This document shows, piece after piece, positions 1 to 8,525 of a stretch of DNA of 38,758 nucleotides; position 1 is the first letter of the stretch, and each line of letters starts with the position of its first letter. A model generated the notes under the pieces. The model was not told the origin of the DNA and did no database searches. It was given only the letters and a program-made list of their open reading frames with translations. Where the stretch lies: positions 1 to 38,758 of the forward strand of contig CACNYU010000010.1 in NCBI GenBank assembly GCA_902624785.1. Reading direction: 5' to 3'. The translations under genes and the position numbers were made by a program. This stretch comes from an uncultured Prochlorococcus sp. Lineage in GTDB: Bacteria > Cyanobacteriota > Cyanobacteriia > PCC-6307 > Cyanobiaceae.

Positions 1-2
1 AC

Positions 3-236
3 AGAGAAATTTTTAAATTAATAAATAATTCAGATATTCAAAGATGTATATTTATTTGTGAAAAAGAATTAGAAATTAAAATTAGAAAATATTGCCTTAT
101 AAATAAAATATTTATTGTAAATCGAATTGATAAAATTATCCCAGTAATTAATAAAATTACAATAAAAGGTGATGTTTTATTGATTAAAGGGAGTAGATAC
201 TGGCAATTAGATAAATTGATTCCTCATATAACTTAA
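3..236 (+). CDS. murF: 3' end of probable UDP-N-acetylmuramoyl-tripeptide--D-alanyl-D-alanine ligase (MurF), partial
   Basis: The frame is open from the left edge and gives 77 residues before TAA. It ends with the pattern GDVLLIKGSRYWQLDKLIP, which resembles the C-terminal end of MurF ligases (a GD-hydrophobic-KGSR segment). MurF adds D-Ala-D-Ala to the UDP-MurNAc tripeptide in the cytoplasm, the last soluble step before lipid-linked peptidoglycan synthesis. The catalytic ATP-binding domain lies outside the window, so the call rests on the tail alone plus the neighbouring cell-wall gene glmU, which converges on it with no intervening base. Another Mur ligase is the main alternative. Confidence 0.65.
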   Translation, partial: REIFKLINNSDIQRCIFICEKELEIKIRKYCLINKIFIVNRIDKIIPVINKITIKGDVLLIKGSRYWQLDKLIPHIT

Positions 237-1580
237 TTAGTTTTTTTTCCAATTATCTATATTTAATTGTTTTACTCTGGAGATAGCTAAGGAATTACTT
301 TTAACATTTTTATTAATAACTGATCCAGCACCAATTGTTACTGCATTCCCAAGAGTTATTGGTGCTATTAAAACTGAATTAGAGCCAACACTACAATATT
401 CACCAATGTTTGTGATGTTTTTTTTAGTACCATCATAATTTGCCGTAATTGTTCCAGCTCCAACATTTGTAAACTTGCCAATATTAGTATCACCAATGTA
501 GCTAAGATGATTAACTTTTACTGATTGGGATATATTGCTGTTTTTTATTTCGACGAAATTACCAACTTTGCTGTTAGATGAAATTGTAGAACCTGGTCTT
601 ATATGACTATAAGGACCTATATTAACATTATCCATTATCTCAGAATTAAATATAGTAGTATTAACGACTTTACTATTTTTTTTGATGGTGGTATTTTCAA
701 GAAATGTATTTGGCCCAATAATGCAATTATCAGAAATTTTTGAGAATCCTCTAATGTGAGAATTTGCTTCAATAATTACATCTACTCCAATTTCAGATTC
801 TTCACTTACTGACGAACTCTCTGGATTTAAAAAAGTCACACCATTTAGCATATGATGGGTTTTAATTTTTCTTTGTATGATTTCTTCGCATTTAGCTAAA
901 TCAATCCTATTATTTATACCTTGTATTTCTTCTTCATCCATAATCTCATAAGAAATTGCCTTATCTAAAAGTGAAATAGTATCCGTAATATAAAATTCTT
1001 TTTGAATATTATTTGATTCTAAATTATTTATTATTTTATTTAATCTTTCCCAATTAAAGCAATATATTCCTGCATTAATTAACTTGTTTTGTCTCTCATT
1101 TGAGCTACAGTCTTTTTCCTCAATAATCTTTTCAATAAAATTATCTTTTTTAAAAACCCTTCCATATCCAAAAGGATTTTCTTTCATAGTTGTAATTAGA
1201 GAAACATCAGCATCTCTTTCTGAGTGAACTTTTAAAAGTTCCTTTAATGATTCTGCTTTTATAAGTGGTACATCGCCATTGAGGATTAGTAAATTACCTT
1301 TAAAGTTGTTAAATTCCTTTGATAATACTTGTACGGCATGCCCCGTACCTAATTGAGGCTCTTGTAAAACTATTTCTACATATTTATTATTTAATAATGA
1401 CTCTTTAACCAATTCGGGTTTATGACCAATCACAACAAATATCTTATCTGGATTAAGTTTTTTAGAAGTATTTATGATCCTATTTAAAATAGTTTCACCT
1501 GAAAGTCTATGTAATACTTTTGGTAAGTTGCTTACCATTCGGGTGCCTTTCCCTGCGGCTAGTATCGCAATAGCTAGCAT
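237..1580 (-). CDS. glmU: Bifunctional UDP-N-acetylglucosamine pyrophosphorylase / glucosamine-1-phosphate N-acetyltransferase GlmU
   Basis: GlmU makes UDP-GlcNAc in the cytoplasm: the C-terminal domain acetylates glucosamine-1-phosphate and the N-terminal domain adds UMP from UTP. The nucleotidyltransferase signature LAAGKGTRM is at residues 7-15, followed by a Rossmann-like uridyltransferase half to about residue 230. From about 250 onward the protein has imperfect hexapeptide repeats typical of a left-handed beta-helix, including the segment [13 protein letters not shown] that is characteristic of GlmU. At 447 residues it has the usual family length. It starts with ATG and is last in a minus-strand run aroA, methyltransferase, glmU. 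Its stop codon abuts the convergent murF-like stop. Confidence 0.97.
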   Translation of the reverse strand: MLAIAILAAGKGTRMVSNLPKVLHRLSGETILNRIINTSKKLNPDKIFVVIGHKPELVKESLLNNKYVEIVLQEPQLGTGHAVQVLSKEFNNFKGNLLILNGDVPLIKAESLKELLKVHSERDADVSLITTMKENPFGYGRVFKKDNFIEKIIEEKDCSSNERQNKLINAGIYCFNWERLNKIINNLESNNIQKEFYITDTISLLDKAISYEIMDEEEIQGINNRIDLAKCEEIIQRKIKTHHMLNGVTFLNPESSSVSEESEIGVDVIIEANSHIRGFSKISDNCIIGPNTFLENTTIKKNSKVVNTTIFNSEIMDNVNIGPYSHIRPGSTISSNSKVGNFVEIKNSNISQSVKVNHLSYIGDTNIGKFTNVGAGTITANYDGTKKNITNIGEYCSVGSNSVLIAPITLGNAVTIGAGSVINKNVKSNSLAISRVKQLNIDNWKKN

Positions 1581-1625
1581 AAATTCTTTTTCTTCTTTTA
1601 CATAAATTTAACTATTAGATGTTAT

Positions 1626-2501
1626 TTATGCCATCTCCCATTTTTTTCTCCATGAATTTGTATCTAAAAGGTTAGAGAATTGTTGCTCTTTTTTCCTGAT
1701 ATCTAGAATTTCTTTTGATAACATTTCTCCTGTTGGATCTCTATAAGGAATTGATGCCTTTGTATTTAGATGTTCAATTTCCATCTCTGATAATTGAGTG
1801 ATGTATGGGTTATTTTGTTGATTATCAAAAGTTGCTAATGTTCCATTACTCCAATTATTTTTCTCTGAAAGAGTTGGTCTTATATTAAATAAATTAAAGC
1901 CTAGATTTCTCAATGATTTTCTTACAGCTGCTGCTGATGTATATGTTATTAGGTATCCTTTATATTTAATTTTATCTCTTATTTGCGAAAGAAACTCATG
2001 AGACCATAACTCAGGACATTTTTGAGGCGAGAAACTATCTAAAAAAATCAAATCAAAATTTATTTTTTCTGGCAATTTATAAATTGCTTTTCTGGCATCT
2101 CCTATTATTAAGTCGCAATCGAAATTCTTATTTTTGTATAAACCTTTTGAATTTAGCGAATTTAGAATTTCAATTACTTTTGGATTCCACAAGTTATTAA
2201 ATGTTTTATCAGTTAAAGCATAATTTAATGACCTTTTATCAAGCTCCAACCCATACCATTTTAAAATTGATAATTCTATTATTAGATTTTCAAAAAGCAA
2301 AGCCGAATTATATCCCATCCCAAAACATATATCCAAAACATTTATGGACTTTTTTTTAAATCTTTTAAGCCTTGAGGGATTAATAAATTTATTTTTTGTT
2401 TCATTGTATGCCCCTGAAGTGCTATGAAAATTTTCATTGTATTTTTCACTTCTAAAAGACATGCTCCCGTCTTTAGTAATTACCTTTATTAAGTTATTCA
2501 A
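1626..2501 (-). CDS. MnmC-like SAM-dependent methyltransferase (DUF752 type)
   Basis: The protein has 291 residues. A class I methyltransferase glycine-rich motif (DICFGMGYNS, residues 57-66) is followed by an acidic strand end (GLELD, about 84-88), and LDSFSPQKCPELW at 154-166 matches the DAFxPxxxPxxW signature of MnmC-type tRNA methyltransferases. Bacterial MnmC forms 5-methylaminomethyl-2-thiouridine at the tRNA wobble position. The FAD oxidase half of bifunctional MnmC is absent, so this is a stand-alone methyltransferase whose substrate is not proven here. The start is TTG at 2501; an in-frame ATG lies 13 codons inside, but conserved-looking residues precede it. The gene follows aroA by 10 bases, suggesting cotranscription. 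Confidence 0.8.
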   Translation of the reverse strand: MNNLIKVITKDGSMSFRSEKYNENFHSTSGAYNETKNKFINPSRLKRFKKKSINVLDICFGMGYNSALLFENLIIELSILKWYGLELDKRSLNYALTDKTFNNLWNPKVIEILNSLNSKGLYKNKNFDCDLIIGDARKAIYKLPEKINFDLIFLDSFSPQKCPELWSHEFLSQIRDKIKYKGYLITYTSAAAVRKSLRNLGFNLFNIRPTLSEKNNWSNGTLATFDNQQNNPYITQLSEMEIEHLNTKASIPYRDPTGEMLSKEILDIRKKEQQFSNLLDTNSWRKKWEMA

Positions 2502-2511
2502 TTATTAAAAA

Positions 2512-3819
2512 TTAAAGTAAAGATTCCAAATCATTCCAAAATCCTGGATAAGAAACATTACAGGCTTCAGATCTAAAAATTTTAGAGGATCCTTTCGCTA
2601 ATAAAGCGGCAATAGCAAGACTCATTGCAACTCTGTGATCTGTTTCACTATCAACATCTGCACCATTAAATTTAGAATCTCCATTAATTATTAATCCATC
2701 ATGCTTCTCTTTGATATTTGCTCCAAATTTATTTAGTTGTCTAGCCATAACTTTTAAACGATCTGTTTCTTTGACTCTCAATTCAGTTGCATCGTTAATA
2801 TAAGAAACACCTCCACAGAAACAAGCTGCGACTGTAAGTATGGGTATTTCATCAATTAATTTTGGAAGAATATCTCCTTGAATTGTAAAAGGCTTTAGTT
2901 CGTTGGCTGTTCTTACATGAATATTGCCAATAATTTCTCCAGCAATAGTAGATTTTTCATCAATTTGGTAATTACATCCCATCATGTCCATTACTTTCAA
3001 TATTCCAATTCTTGTAGGGTTCAGTCCTACTTTCTTAATAGTAATGTTTGAATTTGGAATAATAGAAGCTGCAATCAACCAAAAGGCGGCAGAGCTTATA
3101 TCCCCAGGAATTAATATTTCCTGACCTTTTAAAGTTTTGCCTGGATTAATAACAACATTTCTACCTAATTCCCCTCTAATTTTAATATCTGCGCCAAAAG
3201 CATCCAGCATTCTTTCTGTATGGTCTCTGGATGAGGCCGGTTCAATAACTGAAGTTGGCCCTGCAGCAGTTAACCCTGCAAGTAGTATGGCCGACTTAAC
3301 TTGTGCACTCGCTACTGGGGTTCCAATTACGCAACCTTTAAGGTTTGAACCTGAAATGGATATGGGGGCTTTATTTCCTCCTTCTCTTCCAAATAATTTT
3401 CCACCCATCATTCTTAAAGGCTTGCAGACTCTTCCCATAGGTCTTTCAATAAGAGAGTTATCACCAGTAAGTACGAAATTTTTATCCTTTTGACCCGCTA
3501 ATAGTCCCATAATTAATCGCATTGTTGTTCCAGAATTTCCACAGTCAAGAATTTCTTTGGGTTCTTCATATCCCTCTAACCCCCTACCAATAACTTCAAA
3601 AGTCTCTCCTTCAACAATATCTGTAATTTTAACTCCTAAATTCCTAAGACACTTTGCGGTTGATATTGGATCTTCTGAATTTAAAAAACCACTAACGGTT
3701 GTTTCCCCCTCTGCAATACTTCCTAAGATTAGAGCTCTATGTGATATTGATTTATCCCCAGGGACTTCAATAACACCTTGCAAACTTCCACCACCTTCTA
3801 TCGCTCGTGATTTATTCAT
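2512..3819 (-). CDS. aroA: 3-phosphoshikimate 1-carboxyvinyltransferase (EPSP synthase)
   Basis: AroA transfers enolpyruvate from PEP to shikimate-3-phosphate, the sixth shikimate-pathway step, in the cytoplasm. The 435-residue protein carries the phosphate-binding GDKSISHR at 21-28, GNSGTTMR at 94-101, SAQVK at 171-175, RDHTE at 198-202 and NPTR at 267-270. That combination is described for class II EPSP synthases. The length is normal and the ATG start is clear. It is the first gene of the minus-strand aroA, methyltransferase, glmU run and is divergent from comB across 158 bp. Long open frames on its opposite strand are shadows. Confidence 0.97.
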   Translation of the reverse strand: MNKSRAIEGGGSLQGVIEVPGDKSISHRALILGSIAEGETTVSGFLNSEDPISTAKCLRNLGVKITDIVEGETFEVIGRGLEGYEEPKEILDCGNSGTTMRLIMGLLAGQKDKNFVLTGDNSLIERPMGRVCKPLRMMGGKLFGREGGNKAPISISGSNLKGCVIGTPVASAQVKSAILLAGLTAAGPTSVIEPASSRDHTERMLDAFGADIKIRGELGRNVVINPGKTLKGQEILIPGDISSAAFWLIAASIIPNSNITIKKVGLNPTRIGILKVMDMMGCNYQIDEKSTIAGEIIGNIHVRTANELKPFTIQGDILPKLIDEIPILTVAACFCGGVSYINDATELRVKETDRLKVMARQLNKFGANIKEKHDGLIINGDSKFNGADVDSETDHRVAMSLAIAALLAKGSSKIFRSEACNVSYPGFWNDLESLL

Positions 3820-3977
3820 AATGAATTGAAGTTGGGGTAGTAAAAAGTTAAGGTAATTTATATAGTATCAATTAAGTACTTAGAAATTTATTGTTATCAA
3901 TGCAAAATTAAATAAATTTAAATCTATTTAATTTTTTTATGTACCTATAATAACTTTATTTTATTAAGTTTTTTAGT
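3820..3977. promoter_or_regulatory. Divergent promoter region between aroA and comB
   Basis: This 158-bp AT-rich gap separates two divergent genes and must drive both. A perfect TATAAT at 3946-3951 lies 26 bases before the comB TTG start and is a good -10 candidate on the plus strand, although no convincing -35 accompanies it. On the minus strand, TACTAT (complement of 3862-3867) lies about 45 bases upstream of the aroA ATG. Promoter assignments are by eye only. Confidence 0.4.
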
Positions 3978-4712
3978 TTGAATTTAAATCTTACTTATTA
4001 TCACGTCGCCTCTGATGTCCAGAACAATAAATCAGAGATAGCAGTTGTTATAGACGTATTGAGAGCAACTACTACTATCGCATGGGCTCTGAAAAATGGA
4101 GCTGATTCTGTAGAGGTCTTTGGTGATTTAGATTTGTTGAAAGAAAAAGCACAAAAATGGGATCCTGAAAAAAGGGTTATGCTTGCTGAACGTGGTGGAA
4201 AAAAAATAGATGGATTCGATTTAGGTAATTCGCCTTTAACAGTGACAAGAAAAATTGTTGAAGGAAAAAGATTATTTATGAGTACTACTAATGGTACAAA
4301 AGCCCTCCAAAAAGTTGAGAATAGTCAATTTCTATTCCCAATGGCGTTAACGAATAGGAAAGCAGTTGCAGATAGAATAATTTCCTTAAATAAAAGTAAT
4401 ATATTAATTCTTGGTAGTGGATGGGAAGGAACTTTTTCCTTAGAGGACTCATTGGCTGCTGGTGCACTTGCTGATTATTTAATAAAATTTAGGAATACAG
4501 AAGTTAATATTGTTAATGATGAATTAAATGCAGCTTTAGCTCTATGGCATTTTTGGAAAGATGATGTACTAAAATGTCTTAAAACGGCTACTCATGGTAA
4601 AAGATTGGCTAGTATTGGAAATTATGAAGATGATTTTAAATGCTGCTCTCAAATTGATTGCTTAGATATTGTTCCCACTCAAGTTGAAAGAGGGGTCATT
4701 CGCGCCTCTTAA
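3978..4712 (+). CDS. comB: Probable 2-phosphosulfolactate phosphatase (ComB family)
   Basis: The 244-residue protein contains segments I recognise from ComB: VIDVLRATTTIAWAL near the N terminus, LAERGGKKIDGFDLGNSP in the middle, STTNGTKAL, and a glycine-rich GSGWEGTFSLEDSLAAG stretch. ComB is the Mg-dependent phosphatase that makes 3-sulfolactate in methanogen coenzyme M synthesis. Cyanobacteria lack coenzyme M, so the real substrate here is uncertain. The start is TTG at 3978, directly before NLNLTYYHVASDV; no ATG fits better. It leads a plus-strand series with the nitrilase-family gene 28 bases downstream. Confidence 0.85.
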   Translation: MNLNLTYYHVASDVQNNKSEIAVVIDVLRATTTIAWALKNGADSVEVFGDLDLLKEKAQKWDPEKRVMLAERGGKKIDGFDLGNSPLTVTRKIVEGKRLFMSTTNGTKALQKVENSQFLFPMALTNRKAVADRIISLNKSNILILGSGWEGTFSLEDSLAAGALADYLIKFRNTEVNIVNDELNAALALWHFWKDDVLKCLKTATHGKRLASIGNYEDDFKCCSQIDCLDIVPTQVERGVIRAS

Positions 4713-4740
4713 GTGAATTTATTTATTGGAGTTAAAAACA

Positions 4741-5568
4741 TTGACTGATTTCCTTGTCGCAGCATTACAAATAACAAGTACTTCTCATGTGGATTCTAAT
4801 TTTGCAGAAGCTGAGGAACAAATTGAATTAGCTACAAGAAGAGGTGCTGAATTAATTGGTTTGCCTGAAAATTTTGCTTTTTTAGGAGACGATTCTGAAA
4901 AACTTAGATTATCTGGAGAGTTATCTATAAAGTGTGCTAATTTTCTCAAAACCATGTCGCAAAGATATCAAGTGTTTTTATTGGGAGGTGGATATCCTGT
5001 CCCTGCTGGAGATAATGCTCATATCCTTAATAGATCTGCTTTATATGGAAAAGATGGTTTGATAATTGGTCAATATGACAAAATTCATCTTTTTGATGTA
5101 GATCTACCTGATGGTAATTTGTATAAAGAATCATCAACTATTTTATCAGGATCAGAAAAGCCTCCTGTTATTGATGTCCCAGGTTTATGTAAGGTTGGAT
5201 TATCAATATGTTACGATGTCAGATTCCCAGAGCTTTATCGATATCTCTCCGAAAATGGAGCAGAATTATTAATGATACCTGCAGCTTTTACTGCCTTTAC
5301 AGGTAAGGATCATTGGCAAATTTTACTTCAAGCAAGAGCAATAGAAAATACTGCTTACGTAGTTGCGCCTGCCCAGACAGGTATTCATTATGGGAGAAGA
5401 CAGAGTCATGGCCATGCTATGGTGATTGATCCATGGGGGACTGTTCTTTCAGACGCCGGCAAAACTCAAGGTGCGGCTATTGCTCCTGCTGATAAGGCAA
5501 GAGTTAAAAAAATTAGAGAACAAATGCCTAGTTTGAAACATAGAAAAACAAATATTTTTGCAAAATAA
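4741..5568 (+). CDS. Nitrilase/omega-amidase family carbon-nitrogen hydrolase
   Basis: The catalytic Glu-Lys-Cys triad of the nitrilase superfamily is visible at E43 (GLPENFAF), K114 (YDKIHLFDVD) and C157 (LSICYDVRFPELYR), numbering from the start chosen here. The HLFDVD and RFPELYR signatures point to the Nit1/Nit2 branch, which hydrolyses omega-amides or deaminated glutathione; the exact substrate is inferred. I chose TTG at 4741 because GGAG at 4728-4731 sits nine bases upstream and the protein then begins just before the first beta strand. An in-frame TTG at 4726 would add five residues. It overlaps the next gene by one base (TAATG). Confidence 0.9.
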   Translation: MTDFLVAALQITSTSHVDSNFAEAEEQIELATRRGAELIGLPENFAFLGDDSEKLRLSGELSIKCANFLKTMSQRYQVFLLGGGYPVPAGDNAHILNRSALYGKDGLIIGQYDKIHLFDVDLPDGNLYKESSTILSGSEKPPVIDVPGLCKVGLSICYDVRFPELYRYLSENGAELLMIPAAFTAFTGKDHWQILLQARAIENTAYVVAPAQTGIHYGRRQSHGHAMVIDPWGTVLSDAGKTQGAAIAPADKARVKKIREQMPSLKHRKTNIFAK

Positions 5569-6656
5569 TGTTTAAAAGAAATTATTATTATTTTGCTAGA
5601 TTTTTACCTCTAATTTTTCTTTTAAATATTTCAATTCTACCTGTTAAATCATCTAGTGCATTGGCTGCTTGGTCCTTAAAATCAAATGGAGTTTTAGAAT
5701 TGAGGACAAAAAAAAATTCTAAATTAAAAGCTTATTTTCAAAAAGCTAATCTAAACTATGGTGATAGATTTTGGGTTGACTTCAATGGAGAATTACTGAA
5801 TCCAAGAATAATAAAAGGAAATGGACCTGTTAAAGAAATTAGATTAGGGAAGCCTGTTACTGGCGTAACAAGATTAGTTATTGAATTTGTCCCTCAAAAA
5901 AGTATTAATCCTTATAAATTAAAGGTAATTGGCGTAGATGAAAATAAGTGGAAAATAAAACTAACTTCTTTTTCTCAAAATTCTTTCAAGACAATTAAGG
6001 AAGGAAATGTCTCAGAGGCTCCTGTCTTATACCCAAAAAAACAAAATTTAATAAGTTTAAGAGATGTCGATTTTCGAACTATAGATCTTCCTGATATTAA
6101 AAGAAACAAATATTCTGTAGTTATTGACCCAGGGCATGGAGGTCCAGATTCAGGGGCTGTGGGAATAGATGGTTTAAAAGAAACAGATGTTGTTTTGGAT
6201 GTTTCAAAGATTGTTAGAAAATTACTTTTAGAAAAAGGTGTCAGCGTAAAAATGACCAGAAATAAAGAGGTAGAGTTAGATTTATCTCCTAGAGTTGCTC
6301 TAGCAAATAAAACAAATTCAGATATTTTCGTAAGTATTCATGCAAATGCTTCTAGAGGTAAAAAAAGATATATTAATGGAATTGAAACGTTCTATTATTC
6401 TGGATGGAGGGGAAGGCTATTAGCAGAGAAAATACAAAAAGAGATTTTAAAAGTTTCTCCAGGTAGTCCCGATAGAGGAGTCAGGAAAGGAAGATATTTT
6501 GTAATCAAAAGAACAAATATGCCTGCAGTTCTTGCGGAGATAGGTTTTGTTACCGGTAGATTAGATGCTAGAAGACTTGATAAGAAAATTCATAGAAGAA
6601 GAGTGGCTTTTGCTATAGCGAAAGGTATTCTTGAATATTTTAAAAGAGTAGGTTGA
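5568..6656 (+). CDS. Exported N-acetylmuramoyl-L-alanine amidase (Amidase_3) with N-terminal AMIN-like domain
   Basis: This 362-residue protein starts with a basic N terminus and hydrophobic core (residues 11-27) ending in SSSALA, a plausible signal peptide cleaved near residue 33. Residues about 35-135 look like the AMIN domain that targets amidases to the periplasmic wall. The zinc amidase domain follows: DPGHGG at 187-192 (H190), E205 in KETDV, SIHANA at 256-261 (H258) and catalytic E324 in LAEIGF. It cuts the bond between MurNAc and L-Ala in peptidoglycan during division or remodelling. It overlaps the upstream hydrolase by one base and murI by four, indicating translational coupling with another wall gene. 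AmiC is the likely equivalent. Confidence 0.92.
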   Translation: MFKRNYYYFARFLPLIFLLNISILPVKSSSALAAWSLKSNGVLELRTKKNSKLKAYFQKANLNYGDRFWVDFNGELLNPRIIKGNGPVKEIRLGKPVTGVTRLVIEFVPQKSINPYKLKVIGVDENKWKIKLTSFSQNSFKTIKEGNVSEAPVLYPKKQNLISLRDVDFRTIDLPDIKRNKYSVVIDPGHGGPDSGAVGIDGLKETDVVLDVSKIVRKLLLEKGVSVKMTRNKEVELDLSPRVALANKTNSDIFVSIHANASRGKKRYINGIETFYYSGWRGRLLAEKIQKEILKVSPGSPDRGVRKGRYFVIKRTNMPAVLAEIGFVTGRLDARRLDKKIHRRRVAFAIAKGILEYFKRVG

Positions 6657-7444
6657 AATTAAGATTAGGAATATTTGATAGTGGTATTGGAGGCTTTACT
6701 GTCTTAAAATCACTTCTTTCAACAAGAACAGATGTTGAAGTTATTTATTTAGCAGATGTTGCTAGAAATCCATATGGAGAAAAAGATTATGAAGAAATTA
6801 GAAAAATTGCAATTCAAATATCAGATTGGTTTAAAGAAAAAGACCTTGATGCCCTTTTAATCGCCTGCAATACAACAAATGCTTGTGCTCTTGATCTTTT
6901 GCAGAATACTTTAAAGATACCTTGTTTTGACTTAATAACTTCAGTTTCTAGCACAATTACATCTAATTCAATTGGTATACTCGCAACTACGGCAACAGTG
7001 AAATCATCTTTTTATAAAAATAGTATTAATAAAAGAAGACCTGATATCAAAGTCTTCCAACAATCATGTCCAGAATTTGTATCTGAAATAGAAAAAAATT
7101 CTATTGATTATAATAGAATAAATTATCTCGCAGATTTATATTTAAGGCCATTAATTAAAAAAGATATTAGAGCAATAATCCTAGGATGTAGTCATTATCC
7201 ATTAATAATTGAAATTATAAGAAAAAAACTTGTATTAGATATAAAAATTATTGATCCTTCAATAGCTCTTACAAATAACTTAAATAAATACTTTTTTCCC
7301 ATTGAAAAATTTGATAAAAGTAATAAATATGACAATGTAGAATTTTTTGCTACTGGAAAGATTGACGAATTTTCTATCAAAGTGACAAATTGGTTAAAAA
7401 TTAATAAAAAAATTACTTTAGTTAACCTACGAAGAGAGGCATGA
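6653..7444 (+). CDS. murI: Glutamate racemase
   Basis: MurI interconverts L- and D-glutamate to supply D-Glu for peptidoglycan. The N-terminal FDSGIGGFTVL motif includes D9, the ACNTTNA segment holds catalytic C72, and GCSHYP holds C179 and H181. These two cysteines are the acid/base pair of the family. At 263 residues the length is normal. The start is TTG at 6653, overlapping the amidase stop as TTGA, which keeps the FDSG motif at its usual position. It is followed 27 bases later by sds. Confidence 0.95.
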   Translation: MKLRLGIFDSGIGGFTVLKSLLSTRTDVEVIYLADVARNPYGEKDYEEIRKIAIQISDWFKEKDLDALLIACNTTNACALDLLQNTLKIPCFDLITSVSSTITSNSIGILATTATVKSSFYKNSINKRRPDIKVFQQSCPEFVSEIEKNSIDYNRINYLADLYLRPLIKKDIRAIILGCSHYPLIIEIIRKKLVLDIKIIDPSIALTNNLNKYFFPIEKFDKSNKYDNVEFFATGKIDEFSIKVTNWLKINKKITLVNLRREA

Positions 7445-7471
7445 TTCCTTTAGTATGTATTAGAGGTAAAT

Positions 7472-8443
7472 ATGAAGACAGTAACAGAGCTATTACAACC
7501 AGTTGAGAAAGATCTTGAAGATCTTGTCTTAGAACTGAAAAATTTAATTGGGGCTGGGCACCCTATATTACAGGCTGCTGCAGAACATTTATTTTCTGCA
7601 GGGGGAAAAAGGTTAAGACCAGGCATAGTTTTATTAATTTCAAAAGCTATCTCAGTTGATTCTTCTTTATCCATAAAACATAAAAGATTGGCAGAAATAA
7701 CTGAAATGATTCATACCGCATCATTAGTTCATGATGATGTAGTTGATGAATCTTCCATGAGAAGAGGTGTCGAGACAGTTCATAGTAGATTTAATACAAG
7801 GGTAGCTGTTCTTGCTGGAGATTTTTTGTTCGCTCAATCAAGTTGGCATTTGGCAAATTTGGATAACGTTGATGTAGTTAAACTACTTAGTAGAGTGATT
7901 ATGGATTTAGCTGAGGGAGAAATTAAGCAAAATTTAAATAGATATGATTCTGGTCAGACTTTTTCAAAATATATAAATAAAAGTTATTGTAAAACTGCAT
8001 CACTTATAGCTAATAGTTGCAAAGCAGCAGGTGTTTTAAGTGAAATTAGTGGTGATAAATTGGATATGCTTTATGAATTTGGAAAGAATATAGGTTTGGC
8101 CTTTCAAGTGGTTGATGATATTTTAGATTTCACAGGAAATGATAAACAGTTGGGAAAACCAGCCATTAGTGATCTTGCAAGTGGCTATTTAACTGCTCCA
8201 GTTTTATATGCCTTAGAGGAGAATAAAAATTTGTCTGTTTTAATTGATAGAGAGTTAGCAGAAAAAGATGATTTAAATGATGCATTAGAAATAATAATGA
8301 ATTCTGGTGCTATCAAGAAATCAAGGATATTGGCAGAAGATTTTGCTTCTCATTCAAAAGATGCAATTTTATGGCTACCTGAATCAGATTATAAAAGGGC
8401 ACTAATGGCATTACCTGAATTTGTATTGAGTCGTCTTTACTAA
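7472..8443 (+). CDS. sds: Polyprenyl diphosphate synthase, probable solanesyl diphosphate synthase
   Basis: This is a trans-prenyltransferase with GGKRLRP at 44-50, the first aspartate-rich motif DDVVD at 88-92 and the second DDILD at 215-219, which bind Mg and the diphosphates. The 323-residue length and the small residues before the first DD motif (HTASLVHDD) fit a long-chain enzyme rather than GGPP synthase. In cyanobacteria the solanesyl chain becomes the plastoquinone tail. The start ATG follows an AGAGG-type ribosome site at about 7459-7466. Chain length cannot be proven from sequence. Confidence 0.92.
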   Translation: MKTVTELLQPVEKDLEDLVLELKNLIGAGHPILQAAAEHLFSAGGKRLRPGIVLLISKAISVDSSLSIKHKRLAEITEMIHTASLVHDDVVDESSMRRGVETVHSRFNTRVAVLAGDFLFAQSSWHLANLDNVDVVKLLSRVIMDLAEGEIKQNLNRYDSGQTFSKYINKSYCKTASLIANSCKAAGVLSEISGDKLDMLYEFGKNIGLAFQVVDDILDFTGNDKQLGKPAISDLASGYLTAPVLYALEENKNLSVLIDRELAEKDDLNDALEIIMNSGAIKKSRILAEDFASHSKDAILWLPESDYKRALMALPEFVLSRLY

Positions 8444-8460
8444 ATAAATATATTTATTTA
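8441..8460. repeat. Perfect 20-bp palindrome at the sds stop codon
   Basis: TAAATAAATA is followed directly by its reverse complement TATTTATTTA, beginning at the sds TAA. The arms match 10 of 10 with no spacer and consist only of A and T. Such a hairpin is weak, so it is not a convincing rho-independent terminator; it could be an AT-rich protein site or chance in an AT-rich genome. Confidence 0.6.
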
Positions 8461-8525
8461 AATACCGTTAATTTTTTGTTGGAAACTTTATTATTTTTGC
8501 TTCAATTTAATTAATACAAAAAAAT

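Noticed and set aside
3137..3829. Open frames on the plus strand opposite aroA (3137-3493 and 3557-3829)
   Set aside because: They are antisense shadows of a well-conserved gene, with proline- and serine-rich composition and no recognisable features.
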